A stretch of DNA of 64,000 nt from JADLCB01 sp964398315 (lineage in GTDB: Bacteria > Planctomycetota > Phycisphaerae > Tepidisphaerales > Tepidisphaeraceae), in contig CAYNMV010000005.1 in the NCBI GenBank assembly GCA_964398315.1, positions 46,139 through 110,138 on the forward strand. Reading direction: 5' to 3'. Below, piece after piece: positions 1-8,726 of the stretch. Numbering within the stretch: the stretch's first letter is position 1; the number at the start of each line of letters is the position of its first letter. The notes under the pieces are model-generated. The model was not told the origin of the DNA, made no database searches, and saw only the letters and a list, made by a program, of their open reading frames with translations. A program made the translations under genes and the position numbers.

Positions 1-561
1 ATCGTGGCCATCATGGCCTACATCTGGATCCGCTTCGGTGATCTGCGCTACGGAACGGCGACCGTGGTCTCGCTCATCCATGACCTGGCGTTCACGCTGG
101 CGGCGGTCGGTTTTTCCCACCTGCTGGCGGGCACCCTCATCGGAGATGCCCTGTTGCTGGAGCCGTTCCGCGTGAACCTGAACATGGTGGCGGCAGTATT
201 GACGGTGCTGGGCTGGTCAATGAATGACACCGTGGTCATCTTTGACCGTATTCGCGAAAACCGCGGCAAGTTCGGGCATGTGAGCCGGCGGATCATCAAT
301 GATTCGATCAACCAGACCATGCCCCGCACCCTGCTGACCGGCGGAACCACCCTCGTAACCATCCTGATCATGTATATTTTCGGTGGGCCGGGCATCCATG
401 GCTTTACTTTCACCCTGTTGCTTGGCATTATCTGCGGGACGTACTCGTCGGTTGTCATTGCTGCGCCGCTGCTGATGGTCGGCATCCGCGAAGCGCCCCA
501 GCCGGCGACGTCGCAAACCCCTGTCGGGCAACTGCAAGCCGGTTCGGTCGGTGGGAAGTAA
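1..561 (+). CDS. secF: Protein translocase subunit SecF (3' part)
   Basis: C-terminal part of the SecF half of the SecDF complex, an inner-membrane, proton-driven helper of Sec protein export. The frame is open from base 1, so the start lies upstream of the window. At least four hydrophobic segments are visible. Between the second and third lies the family signature NDTVVIFDRIREN, followed by a conserved NQT..RT stretch and a GG.GI.GFT membrane segment, as expected for SecF. The tail after the last membrane segment is short, polar and Pro/Gln-rich. Many planctomycetes carry secD and secF fused into one gene; the window is cut too early to tell. No gene overlaps the stop; the next gene starts about 100 bp downstream with its own ribosome binding site. 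Confidence 0.93.
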   Translation: MVAIMAYIWIRFGDLRYGTATVVSLIHDLAFTLAAVGFSHLLAGTLIGDALLLEPFRVNLNMVAAVLTVLGWSMNDTVVIFDRIRENRGKFGHVSRRIINDSINQTMPRTLLTGGTTLVTILIMYIFGGPGIHGFTFTLLLGIICGTYSSVVIAAPLLMVGIREAPQPATSQTPVGQLQAGSVGGK

Positions 562-667
562 TTAAGTCTGAATGGGGTCCGGCGTTCAGAATTCAGCAAG
601 GCGTCTGTCTGAATCCTGCACCCTGACCGCTAAACTCTGAACTCTAGACGGGGAAGGAGTCCCTCCC

Positions 668-1582
668 ATGCGCAAGGACGTGCGATTCGGCCTCACCATT
701 GGCGCCATCCTGCTGGCGGTGCTGGTGGTCTACGTGCTGGTTGTGCCGGCCGACAGCCCCGAGCCGGTGTCGCTGGAGACCCTCAACCCCGATGGCACCG
801 TCGCCACGCCGATCGAATCGGTGGGTGATGATTCAACCGCCATCGAACCTGGCCCGCTGGCCACTCACACCCCCGAGTCACCGGCCGGCCCTGCCCCCAT
901 TGCGACCGAACCTGCCCCGGCCGCCGAGCCGGAGGTGACGCGCACGCCCATCGTACAGAGCACCGATGAGGTGGACTGGGTGGCGCTGCTGTATCGCAAC
1001 CAGGCCGCCGGCATCGAGCGCAGCCCCAGCGAGCGCAGCACCACGGCCCGTGAAGCGGCCGCCGTGGCATCCCCATCCGCCGCAACCGCGATGGCCCCGA
1101 TCGCCGATGGCGAGCCGGGTCGAGCCACCCGCGCCACGGTGTCGCCCGATACGACGGCCGCGAGCGATACCTACACGGTCCAGCCCAATGACAGCCTGTG
1201 GACGATCTCCCAGAAGGTCTTCGGCGATGGCCGTTACTACAACGACATTGCCCGCGCCAACCCCGGGATTAACCCCAATCGCCTGCAGGTGGGCCAGCAG
1301 TTGAAGTTGCCCTCCCGCGCAGCGCTGACCAGCGCTGAGACGGCCGGCCGGTCGGCCGCGGCTGCCGATGCGGCCCCGATCGACACCGCCCGGCAGTACC
1401 GCGTGCAGAGCGGCGACAGCCTCCACCGCATCGCCCAGCGCCTCTACGGCAGCAGCGCGATGGCCGATGAGCTGTACCAGCTCAACCGCCAGTTGATCGG
1501 TGCTGATCCGGCGAAGCTGAAGGTGGGCATGGTGCTGCAGCTTCCCGCTGCCCCCACCAGCGCCACCGCCGGCGCGCAGTAA
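668..1582 (+). CDS. Membrane-anchored double-LysM protein
   Basis: Probable peptidoglycan-binding envelope protein of 304 residues. Residues about 8-26 form one hydrophobic segment that acts as anchor or uncleaved signal. Residues 30-165 are a Pro/Ala/Thr-rich low-complexity linker. Two LysM domains follow at about 169-215 (starting YTVQPNDSLWTIS) and 244-293 (starting YRVQSGDSLHRIA), each with the typical GDSL-type turn and closing VG..L.LP strand. There is no catalytic domain. The start is supported by GGAAGGAG eight bases upstream. A strong intrinsic terminator follows at 1612-1646, so this gene ends its transcript. The exact role (spacer, cell-wall anchor, division factor) cannot be read from the sequence. 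Confidence 0.88.
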   Translation: MRKDVRFGLTIGAILLAVLVVYVLVVPADSPEPVSLETLNPDGTVATPIESVGDDSTAIEPGPLATHTPESPAGPAPIATEPAPAAEPEVTRTPIVQSTDEVDWVALLYRNQAAGIERSPSERSTTAREAAAVASPSAATAMAPIADGEPGRATRATVSPDTTAASDTYTVQPNDSLWTISQKVFGDGRYYNDIARANPGINPNRLQVGQQLKLPSRAALTSAETAGRSAAAADAAPIDTARQYRVQSGDSLHRIAQRLYGSSAMADELYQLNRQLIGADPAKLKVGMVLQLPAAPTSATAGAQ

Positions 1583-1611
1583 GCAGACACCAAATCCTTG
1601 CAGCAGATTCG

Positions 1612-1646
1612 CCGGGGCGATCATGGATCGTCCCGGTGCTTTTTTT
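1612..1646 (+). terminator. Rho-independent terminator after the LysM gene
   Basis: An 11-bp stem (CCGGGGCGATC / GATCGTCCCGG, one G-T pair) with a 3-base loop, followed by TGC and a run of seven T. It lies 30 bp after the LysM stop codon. Confidence 0.88.
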
Positions 1647-1812
1647 GGGGGCTGCCGTTTCTCGTGCGGCCAGGTGCACATCGCCCATGTCACAGTGGTG
1701 ATGTTTCTCGTCGTTTGCGGCACAATCGGCGATCCAACCGGGCAACCGGTGGCCGGCTGGGCTACAATGCGGCAACTGTCAGATGAGTGCGTGCGAATCC
1801 ATTGGAGGTGCA

Positions 1813-4140
1813 ATGAATTGCAGCCGAGTGCTAACGGGATTGGCGGTCCTGTTCGTGGCGGCCTGGTCAATGGCGGCCACACCCGAGCAGATCGAGACCG
1901 CGATTCAGCGAACCAAGGAGTATATCTACTCCCAGCAGCAGCCCGATGGCACATGGGAAAACAAGCCCCGCGACCCAACCGACAAGGGCAACAAGCACGA
2001 AGGCGGGCAGTGGGGCGGACGCACCGCCCTGGCGGTTTACTCGCTCCTGGCGGCCGGTGAAAGCCCGCAGGATCCGCGCCTCAAGCGGGCAATCGACTTT
2101 CTCCGCACCGAGCAGATGGTTGGCGTCTACGCCGTGGGGCTGCGCAGCCAGGTCTGGTACTTCCTGCCGCCGACCAACGAGGTCAAGAGCCTGATGGTTC
2201 GCGATGCCCGCTTCCTGATGAGCATGATCAACGGCCCGGGCACCAAGGGCAAGGGGGCGGTCGGGCATTACGGCTATGTCCCCGGCACCACCTCCTACAG
2301 CCACAGTCGCAGCCAGTATGCGGTCCTGGGTATCTGGGCCGCGGCCCAGATGGGCATCGAGATTCCCAATCGCTACTGGCAGGTCGTCGAGCATGCCTGG
2401 ATGGCCAACCAGGACAAGAGCGGCGGCTGGACCTATCAGCATCCCGATATTACCGGTCATCCGGTGACCCCCGGCATGACCGCCGCCGGCGTGGCTACCC
2501 TCTACATCATCCAGGACTATCTGTATGCCAATCGCGGCCTTGACTGCCGGCCCGGCCGTGCTGTCAGCAGCGATGCCTCGATCGAAGCGGGAATGAAGTG
2601 GATGGCGGCCAACATGGACAAGATCGCCACCAGTAAGAGCCATTTCCGCAGCCGCGACTTCCCCATGGTGACACTCTATGCCATCGAGCGCATCGGCGTG
2701 GCCAGCGGCCGAAAATACATCGGCGATGTGGACTGGTTCCAGAAGGGGGCGGACTGGCTGGTGTCGGTTCAGCGCAAGGACGGATCGTTTCCCAGCGACC
2801 ACAACGCCGTGCAGGTCATGCCCAGCAGTTGCATGGCGCTGCTGTTCCTGTCGCGCGGCGGGGCGCCGATCCTGATGAACAAGCTGGAGTACGCCAACGA
2901 AGGCGCGCAGCAGCCCGGCTGGAACAACCGCCCGCGGGATGTGGCCAATGTCGCCCGCTGGGTCGGTCGCCAGGCGGAGCGCGAGCACAACTGGCAGGTG
3001 GTCGGCATGCAGTCGCGTACGGCCGACTGGCACGATGCACCGATTCTCTACATCAGCGGCAACGAAGCCCTGAACCTCAAGGAAGAAGACAAGCAGAAGC
3101 TCAAGCGCTATGTGGAGCAGGGCGGGCTGATCCTGGCCCATGCCGATTGCAACTCGCGCGCTTTCACCGAGTCGGTGCGCCGGCTCTGCGGCGAGTTGTT
3201 CCCTTCATATGAGTTCCGCCTGCTGCCGGATGACCACATCATTTACACCAACCGCTTCCAGCGCTCGCGCTGGCGCAGCAAGCCGCAGGTGATGGGCCTG
3301 AGCAATGGCTCGCGCGAACTGATTCTGCTGGTCGCCAGCGGCGACCCCGCCCGCGACTGGCAGACCATGAACACCGGCGGCAACGAGGCGAGCTGGGAAC
3401 TGGCGGCCAACATTTACCACTACGCCGTTGAGGGCACCGCCACGCGCCGCAGCCGTGGTACCACCCACTGGCTGGAGAAAGATCCTGCGATCAAGCCCTC
3501 CCAGAACCTGACAGTTGCCCGCTTGCAGACTGAGTGGAACTGGGACCCCGAACCCGGTGGCTGGGAGCGCCTGGCTGCCTATCTGCATAACCGCTATCGC
3601 GTGGACCTGAAGACCAGGCCCGTGCGCCTGGGCGAGCCGATTGAGGGCGTCAAGGTGGCGCACCTGACCGGCACGGCCGATCTGCGCATCGATGCCGATG
3701 AACAGGCCACGCTCAAGAAGTTCATCGAAGGCGGCGGCACGCTCATCATCGATGCCGCCGGCGGCGCGGGCGTCTTCGCCACCGCGGTGGAGAAAGCCCT
3801 GTCGGAGATGTATCCGGGGCAGGAACTGGCCACCATTCCCGACACCGATCCCCTGTTCAAGGTGAGCGGTGAGGCCGATACGCCCATCGCCTGGCGCTCG
3901 TACACCCGCCGGGTCCTGGGCAGCCTGCCGCGCGGCTCGCGGCTCAAGGGGATCAAGGTGGGCGATCGCTGGGGTGTGATCTACAGCCGCGAAGACCTGA
4001 GCACCGGCCTGGTCGGCCAGGAGGTTGATGGCATCGCCGGTTACACCCCGGCCACCGCCACCTCCCTGATGACTCGGATCCTCTTCCATACCACCGGCAC
4101 CCGCGCCGAACCGGCCAAGCCAGCGCCGGCGAAGAAGTAG
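1813..4140 (+). CDS. Exported prenyltransferase-repeat / DUF4159 protein
   Basis: Large secreted protein of about 775 residues. The ATG at 1813 is preferred over the in-frame ATG at 1783 because GGAGG sits just upstream and a signal peptide (MNCSRVLTGLAVLFVAAWSMAA) begins exactly there. Residues about 25-370 contain alpha/alpha-barrel repeats of the squalene-cyclase/prenyltransferase type (QQ.DG.W, GGWTY, RKDGSFPS). The C-terminal half holds two DUF4159-like units: one around residues 395-520 (YISGNEALNLKEEDKQKLKRYVEQGG) and one around 560-680 (LRIDADEQATLKKFIEGGGTL). This combination is recurrent in planctomycetes, but the molecular function is unknown. A TACAAT hexamer upstream (1774-1779) is a possible -10. 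Confidence 0.85.
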   Translation: MNCSRVLTGLAVLFVAAWSMAATPEQIETAIQRTKEYIYSQQQPDGTWENKPRDPTDKGNKHEGGQWGGRTALAVYSLLAAGESPQDPRLKRAIDFLRTEQMVGVYAVGLRSQVWYFLPPTNEVKSLMVRDARFLMSMINGPGTKGKGAVGHYGYVPGTTSYSHSRSQYAVLGIWAAAQMGIEIPNRYWQVVEHAWMANQDKSGGWTYQHPDITGHPVTPGMTAAGVATLYIIQDYLYANRGLDCRPGRAVSSDASIEAGMKWMAANMDKIATSKSHFRSRDFPMVTLYAIERIGVASGRKYIGDVDWFQKGADWLVSVQRKDGSFPSDHNAVQVMPSSCMALLFLSRGGAPILMNKLEYANEGAQQPGWNNRPRDVANVARWVGRQAEREHNWQVVGMQSRTADWHDAPILYISGNEALNLKEEDKQKLKRYVEQGGLILAHADCNSRAFTESVRRLCGELFPSYEFRLLPDDHIIYTNRFQRSRWRSKPQVMGLSNGSRELILLVASGDPARDWQTMNTGGNEASWELAANIYHYAVEGTATRRSRGTTHWLEKDPAIKPSQNLTVARLQTEWNWDPEPGGWERLAAYLHNRYRVDLKTRPVRLGEPIEGVKVAHLTGTADLRIDADEQATLKKFIEGGGTLIIDAAGGAGVFATAVEKALSEMYPGQELATIPDTDPLFKVSGEADTPIAWRSYTRRVLGSLPRGSRLKGIKVGDRWGVIYSREDLSTGLVGQEVDGIAGYTPATATSLMTRILFHTTGTRAEPAKPAPAKK

Positions 4141-4207
4141 GGCCAGCGGAGAAGTAGGGCCGGCGGCGACATGAGCGCTTCGGCCCAGCGCGTGCGATTG
4201 AGATCGA

Positions 4208-4900
4208 TCAGTTGGCCGTATCGGCCCAGGAGCGCATCTCGGTGGCGTGGTAGGTGAGCGTGGCCGGATCGTGGCGGGCCACCAGCTCGACGTGTGCATC
4301 GTCGAACAGGACATTGTTGCCGCCACGGTGGATGTTCATACCGCCCGGCTCATCGGCGAACAGCAGCGCTGGCTGTGAGGCATCATCCTTGTCGCAGTCT
4401 TCCTGTGTGAAGGGGGCGGTGCCAAAGGGCGGCGGGTAGAACTGCCGCTCGGTGCAGTCGCCACTCAGGACGAAGCGCCCGCTGGTGCGGATACGGGAGA
4501 ACTGCGTCCAGTTCCGCCCCTGCGTGTAGCTCCAGCGCGCCGCCAGGAAGTAGGTGATCCGGGCTTCATCCGGGAATGAAGGGCAGCGGTAAACTTCGCC
4601 CTCGGGGCTGACGAAGTAAGGTTCGAGCTGCTCGGTCCAGCCGGGGCCGGGCGCATCTTCACCGGTGCCGTCGCCGCCGTAAATGTGCCATTTGCCCCAG
4701 ACGGGCATGCGATCACGGTTTTCGATCGCATAGGCGCGCAGCGCTGCCCCCACCTGGCGCAGATGCGCAGCACACTTGGCCGTCTGGGCCGAAGCCCGCG
4801 CCCGGCTCAGGGCCGGCAGCAGCAGCCCGAGCAGCAGGGCGATAATCCCGATCACCACGAGCAGTTCAACCAGGGTAAATGCCTGTCGCCGGGAGCGCAT
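4208..4900 (-). CDS. Type II/IV pilin-like protein (DUF1559-like)
   Basis: A 230-residue pseudopilin-like protein. It starts with a basic leader and the prepilin peptidase motif (RRQA-FTLVELLVVIGIIALLLG, with Ala instead of Gly at -1), then a hydrophobic helix to about residue 30 and a Cys-containing globular domain. The C-terminal NIHRGGNNVLFDDAHVE stretch matches the H-x9-D(G) motif of the large planctomycete DUF1559-type family. The start is set by the leader peptide and AAAGGA 12 nt upstream. It begins 13 bp after the stop of the upstream membrane protein, so it is probably in one transcript with the GT2 gene. No assembly machinery lies nearby; the nearest secretion ATPase is about 31 kb away. 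Confidence 0.87.
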   Translation of the reverse strand: MRSRRQAFTLVELLVVIGIIALLLGLLLPALSRARASAQTAKCAAHLRQVGAALRAYAIENRDRMPVWGKWHIYGGDGTGEDAPGPGWTEQLEPYFVSPEGEVYRCPSFPDEARITYFLAARWSYTQGRNWTQFSRIRTSGRFVLSGDCTERQFYPPPFGTAPFTQEDCDKDDASQPALLFADEPGGMNIHRGGNNVLFDDAHVELVARHDPATLTYHATEMRSWADTAN

Positions 4901-4913
4901 GGCAGCATCCTTT

Positions 4914-5473
4914 TTATTGCTGGGCTGAACCGCCGACCGCCAGGTTTGGTTCCAGGTCCTCAGGCAGGTCCTCGGGCAACCCGGCCGCCGCGGGAGGCGA
5001 TGCCGGGNNNNNNNNNNNNNNNNNNNNNNNNNNNNNNNNNNNNNNNNNNNNNNNNNNNNNNNNNNNNNNNNNNNNNNNNNNNNNNNNNNNNNNNNNNNNN
5101 NNNNNNNCGATGCCGGGACAGGGCGGCCAACCAGCAGCCGCAGCAGGTGAATCAGCAGCACCACCATGATGAACGTGGCCAGCGCCACGCCCAGTGCTGA
5201 GACCGTGATCAGGTTGTGGGTTAAGACTTCCCAGCGGCCGGCTCCGGCCGCTGGAGCAGCGGGGGCGACAAACAGCCGGCCCAGCACCCAGCCTTCCCCC
5301 CAGAGCAATGCCACGATGCCCCATGCCAGCGCGCTCTGGGTGAGAATGACCCGCCAGCGCCCCGGGCGGCTGCGTCCCCGCAGCATCAGGTAGAGCTCGC
5401 GCACGGGCATCAGCAGGACCAGCAACAGGTAAAATATGGCGGTAATTCCCGTTCCCGGAATTCCAGCAGTCAT
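4914..5473 (-). CDS. Small membrane protein beside GT2 (split by gap)
   Basis: Begins at 5473, 19 bp after the stop of the glycosyltransferase, with about three hydrophobic segments (residues 8-28, 42-65, 95-117). It runs into the N gap at 5008-5107. The two sides carry the same 10 bp (cgatgccggg). Merging them gives one frame that continues with PASPPAAAGLPEDLPEDLEP and stops at 4914, making a 149-residue protein. Position and size resemble PgaD-type accessory subunits that follow PgaC-like synthases, but no sequence match is claimed. The Pro/Glu-rich tail contains a short PEDL-PEDL repeat. If the gap hides real sequence, the protein is longer. Confidence 0.62.
5008..5107. other. 100-N assembly gap with a 10-bp duplicated flank
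   Basis: Exactly 100 N. The 10 bp before it (4998-5007) and after it (5108-5117) are identical (cgatgccggg). This fits an unmerged contig overlap rather than missing sequence. It interrupts the small membrane protein gene. Confidence 0.9.
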
Positions 5474-5492
5474 CTCACCCTCCGCAGGTTAT

Positions 5493-6536
5493 TCAGTGCC
5501 CCTTGACATAGACCAGCAACGGCCGGCCGGCGATCAGCTCATTCCAGAACGCCCGCAGCAGAAAGATGGCATTGACCGTCCGCAGAATGAAAAAACTCGG
5601 AATGCTCGCCAGCGCCCGTCCCAACTCACGTCGTTGCAGGCTCTTGTACGCCACCGGCACCAGCACGGCCGGGGCATCCAGCAGGTATCCCAGCAGGAAC
5701 AGCGGGCTGACCAGGATGGCCAGCAGCGGGATCAGCACCAGATAGGCGATGGATGCAAACAGCGCATCCCACACGCCCACCGCCACGGACGTGCGCAGGT
5801 AGGGCACCTGCAACAGCCCGCGCCAGTGCAGCCGTGCATTCTGCACAAAACCGTGCGACCAGCGCGTGAGCTGCTTGCTCATGAAATCATAGTTGTGCGG
5901 CTCGATCGGGTAGCAGACCGCATCAGGAACAAACCGGACCTTGTGCCCCGACTGGTAAAAGCTCCAGGTCAGGTCCATGTCCTCGGCCATGGTCCGCCGT
6001 GACCATCCGCCATGCGCCTTGAGGATGGTGGTGTCATAGACGGAGAAGCATCCCGAGGAAATCAGCGGCTTGTCGTAGTGGTCCTGGATAATCTTGTAGA
6101 ACGAGAACGCGAACAGATATTCCACGTAGCGCCCGCGCTCCCAGATGGTCCTGACATGGCGCGGCAGCACGAATCCACACGCCGCCACTACACCGTCTTC
6201 GCTCATGGCGGGCATGATCTTCTCGATGGCGTCAGGGGCGAGCGTGGTATCGGCGTCGATCGCCATCGTGTAAGGCGTCGTGACATGCTCGAGGGCGAAG
6301 TTCTGCGCGCCGGCTTTGGAGCCGGTGTTGGCTGGGGGGCGCAGGACGGTTACGCCCATCGTCCGCGCAATATCACCCGTGCCATCGGTGGAGAAATCAT
6401 CGATCACGATGATTTGCTCCGGCGGCAATGTCTGGGTCTGCAGGCTGCGAAGTGTGTCGGCGATGCTCCCGGCCTCGTTATATGCCGGTACGAGAACGGT
6501 CAGCCCGCTGGATGGTCTCCCTGCCTCCACCTGCAT
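5493..6536 (-). CDS. Processive family 2 glycosyltransferase, PgaC-like
   Basis: Membrane-bound GT2 synthase of 347 residues, probably making an exported polysaccharide. The catalytic set is complete: DD at 46-47, DAD at 94-96, EDMD at 185-188 (catalytic base) and the processivity motif QLTRW at 222-226. Hydrophobic segments at about 255-300 and a weaker one near 312-330 would form the transport channel. The layout matches poly-N-acetylglucosamine or hyaluronan-type synthases, but the sugar cannot be told from sequence. The next two minus-strand genes (small membrane protein, pilin-like protein) follow within 20 bp each, suggesting a surface-structure operon. No cyclic-di-GMP PilZ domain is fused. 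Confidence 0.88.
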   Translation of the reverse strand: MQVEAGRPSSGLTVLVPAYNEAGSIADTLRSLQTQTLPPEQIIVIDDFSTDGTGDIARTMGVTVLRPPANTGSKAGAQNFALEHVTTPYTMAIDADTTLAPDAIEKIMPAMSEDGVVAACGFVLPRHVRTIWERGRYVEYLFAFSFYKIIQDHYDKPLISSGCFSVYDTTILKAHGGWSRRTMAEDMDLTWSFYQSGHKVRFVPDAVCYPIEPHNYDFMSKQLTRWSHGFVQNARLHWRGLLQVPYLRTSVAVGVWDALFASIAYLVLIPLLAILVSPLFLLGYLLDAPAVLVPVAYKSLQRRELGRALASIPSFFILRTVNAIFLLRAFWNELIAGRPLLVYVKGH

Positions 6537-6668
6537 GAGGCCAAATGATATGAGCCGCAGATGATACGACGATGAATTGTCAAAGAATTTTTTACAACTG
6601 AAATGGGTGAGGTCGTCTCAGGAGATCCAACCCTAACAGATCGGAGGGTACCGAACACAACCAACCAT

Positions 6669-6710
6669 GATATGAGCAACGCGATGTGAGCAACGCGATG
6701 TGAGCAACGC
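6669..6710. repeat. Three tandem copies of a 14-bp repeat
   Basis: GATATGAGCAACGC followed by two perfect GATGTGAGCAACGC copies, ending at the first base of the ABC-F stop codon (complement strand). It lies just downstream of that gene. Confidence 0.85.
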
Positions 6711-8617
6711 TACTCGCCACGGGCGAAATACTCTTCTTCGAGCTGCTCCAGTTTACTTGTCAGTGCATCATATTCGGCCTTCAGTGCCCTGGCCTGCGCG
6801 GGGTCTTTCATTAATTCTGATCCGAAAGCCATTTGCGCTTCGGCGATGGCGATCTCGGTTTCGGTGATCTGGTTTTCCAATTGCTCCAGCGACAGCCGGC
6901 CAAAGGGGCGGGCGTAGGGGTTGTCCTTGCGCCTGGCAGCGGGCGGGGCAGGTGACGCGGCGGGCTTGGCGCGGGTGGTGGACTTGTTCGCCTGATTCGC
7001 CTCGACAGCCTGCGCCTGCTGGCGGCGATGCCAGTCTTCGTAGCGGCCGAGAAAGTCGATCAGCTTCGGCGGTTGCAGCACCAGCAGCCGGTCGGCCATG
7101 CGATTGAGGAAGTAACGGTCATGGCTGACACACAGGATGGTGCCGGCGAAGCTTTTCAGCGTGTTCTCCAGCGCTTCGGCCGAGGGGATATCCAGGTGAT
7201 TGGTCGGCTCGTCCAGCAGCAGCATGTTGGGCTGATCCAGCAGCAACTGCGCCAGCCTGACCCGCGCCCGCTCGCCGCCGGAGAGCAGATGGATCGGTTT
7301 GTAAATGTCCTCCCCGCGGAACAGCAGCATGGCCAGCACGTCGCGCACCGCCTGCTCAGTGGCATCGCGATCGGCCATGGCTTCCTCAAATACCGTGCTG
7401 TCGGGATCGAGATCGCCGAGTCGCTGATCGTAGTAGCCCACCCTGAGATTCGCTCCCCAGCGGATGTCGCCGCCATCGGCATCCCGCCGGCCGAGCAGCA
7501 CCTCCAGCAGTGTCGTCTTGCCCGAGCCGTTGGGGCCGATGATGCCAACCCGCTCGCCGCGGGTGAGATTGAACTTCACGCCCTGCCACAGCGCCCGGCC
7601 ATCGTAGCTTTTTGACAGTTCCCTGACCTGGAGCACCTGGTCGCCGGCGCGCTGATCGGTATTAATCGAAAGGCGGATATGCCGGCCGCTGTCCACCGCC
7701 TGGATGATCTGGTCGCTGGCCAGCAGGCGATTGAGGCGCTTTTCCCGCCCCTTGGCTTCGCGGGCGCGCTGGCCGGCACCGAAACGGCGGATGAACTCCT
7801 TCTGCTTCTCGATGTCGGCCTGTTGCTGCTCGTAGGCACGCTGCTGGCTCAGTTCCTGCACCTCGCGCTGTTCGATGAAGGCCGAGTAGTTACCGGGATA
7901 GCTCTTGAGGATACCGCGCGTGAGCCAGACGATGCGCGTGGCCAGGCGATCCAGCAGGTAGCGGTCGTGGCTGATGAGGATCACCGCACCATCGAAGTCG
8001 AGCAGGTAATTCTCCAGCCACTCGATTGCGGCTAGGTCCAGGTGGTTGGTTGGCTCATCCAGCAGCAGCAGGTCCGGTTCGGCGATGAGGATTTTCGCCA
8101 GTGCCAGCCGTGAGCGCTGCCCGCCGGAGAGGGTGGAGACGTTCTGCTGCCATACTTCCTGTCCCAGCCCCACACCGTGCAGCGTCGCCTCCAGCCGGTG
8201 CCGCCAGGCGTACCCGCCGGCCAGGTCAAAATCATGCTGCACCTGCTGGTAGCGCTTGAGCGTGCGCTCCAGGGCATCCCCATCCTGCTCGGCCATCGCG
8301 TGTTCCAGCTCGCGCAGACGGTGCGAGAGGGCATGCAGCTCGGCGAACGCCTCCTCGGCCTCGTCAATGACGGTATTGTCATGGTCGAAGACCGGGTCCT
8401 GGTGCAGGTAGCCGACCCGCACGTTGCGCCCGATGGAGACCACGCCGGCATCGGGCGCAATCTGGCCGACCAGGGTGCGGAAGAGGGTGCTCTTGCCGGC
8501 GCCATTGTCGCCGATCAGGCCCACGCGCTCGCCGCGGTCAATCTGGAACGACAGGCGGTTGAAAATCGTCCGCGGTCCAAACGTCTTCTCGATGTTGTCC
8601 AACGTTGCTAACGCCAC
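6710..8617 (-). CDS. ABC-F family ATPase (Uup/EttA-like)
   Basis: Soluble protein with two ABC ATPase domains and no membrane segments, the layout of ABC-F translation factors. Domain 1 has Walker A GDNGAGKST, signature LSGGQRSR and Walker B LLLLDEPTNHLD. A charged, helical linker follows, then domain 2 with GPNGSGKTT, LSGGERAR and LLLLDEPTNHLD. The Lys/Glu-rich C-terminal tail resembles the coiled coil of Uup-type proteins. The frame is open up to an ATG at 8692, but homology begins at VALATLDNIEKTFG, so the GTG at 8617 is the likely start (635 residues). Neither start has a good ribosome binding site. ABC-F proteins act on the ribosome; some members give antibiotic resistance, but nothing here indicates that specifically. 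Confidence 0.88.
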   Translation of the reverse strand: MALATLDNIEKTFGPRTIFNRLSFQIDRGERVGLIGDNGAGKSTLFRTLVGQIAPDAGVVSIGRNVRVGYLHQDPVFDHDNTVIDEAEEAFAELHALSHRLRELEHAMAEQDGDALERTLKRYQQVQHDFDLAGGYAWRHRLEATLHGVGLGQEVWQQNVSTLSGGQRSRLALAKILIAEPDLLLLDEPTNHLDLAAIEWLENYLLDFDGAVILISHDRYLLDRLATRIVWLTRGILKSYPGNYSAFIEQREVQELSQQRAYEQQQADIEKQKEFIRRFGAGQRAREAKGREKRLNRLLASDQIIQAVDSGRHIRLSINTDQRAGDQVLQVRELSKSYDGRALWQGVKFNLTRGERVGIIGPNGSGKTTLLEVLLGRRDADGGDIRWGANLRVGYYDQRLGDLDPDSTVFEEAMADRDATEQAVRDVLAMLLFRGEDIYKPIHLLSGGERARVRLAQLLLDQPNMLLLDEPTNHLDIPSAEALENTLKSFAGTILCVSHDRYFLNRMADRLLVLQPPKLIDFLGRYEDWHRRQQAQAVEANQANKSTTRAKPAASPAPPAARRKDNPYARPFGRLSLEQLENQITETEIAIAEAQMAFGSELMKDPAQARALKAEYDALTSKLEQLEEEYFARGE

Positions 8618-8711
8618 GTTACGGTTATAGAAGACCGGCGGCCAAAGGTAAAAGGGTGTGCGGTGATGCACTTGAAGTATGCGATGGCGCACACGAAGCG
8701 GCCGCCGGCCC

Positions 8712-8717
8712 TACAAT
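8712..8717 (+). promoter_or_regulatory. TACAAT -10 element, probable leaderless start
   Basis: TACAAT ends 9 nt before the ATG at 8727, and there is no Shine-Dalgarno sequence. The transcript would start at or next to the start codon. No convincing -35 was found. Confidence 0.45.
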
Positions 8718-8726
8718 GGCAGCGCG

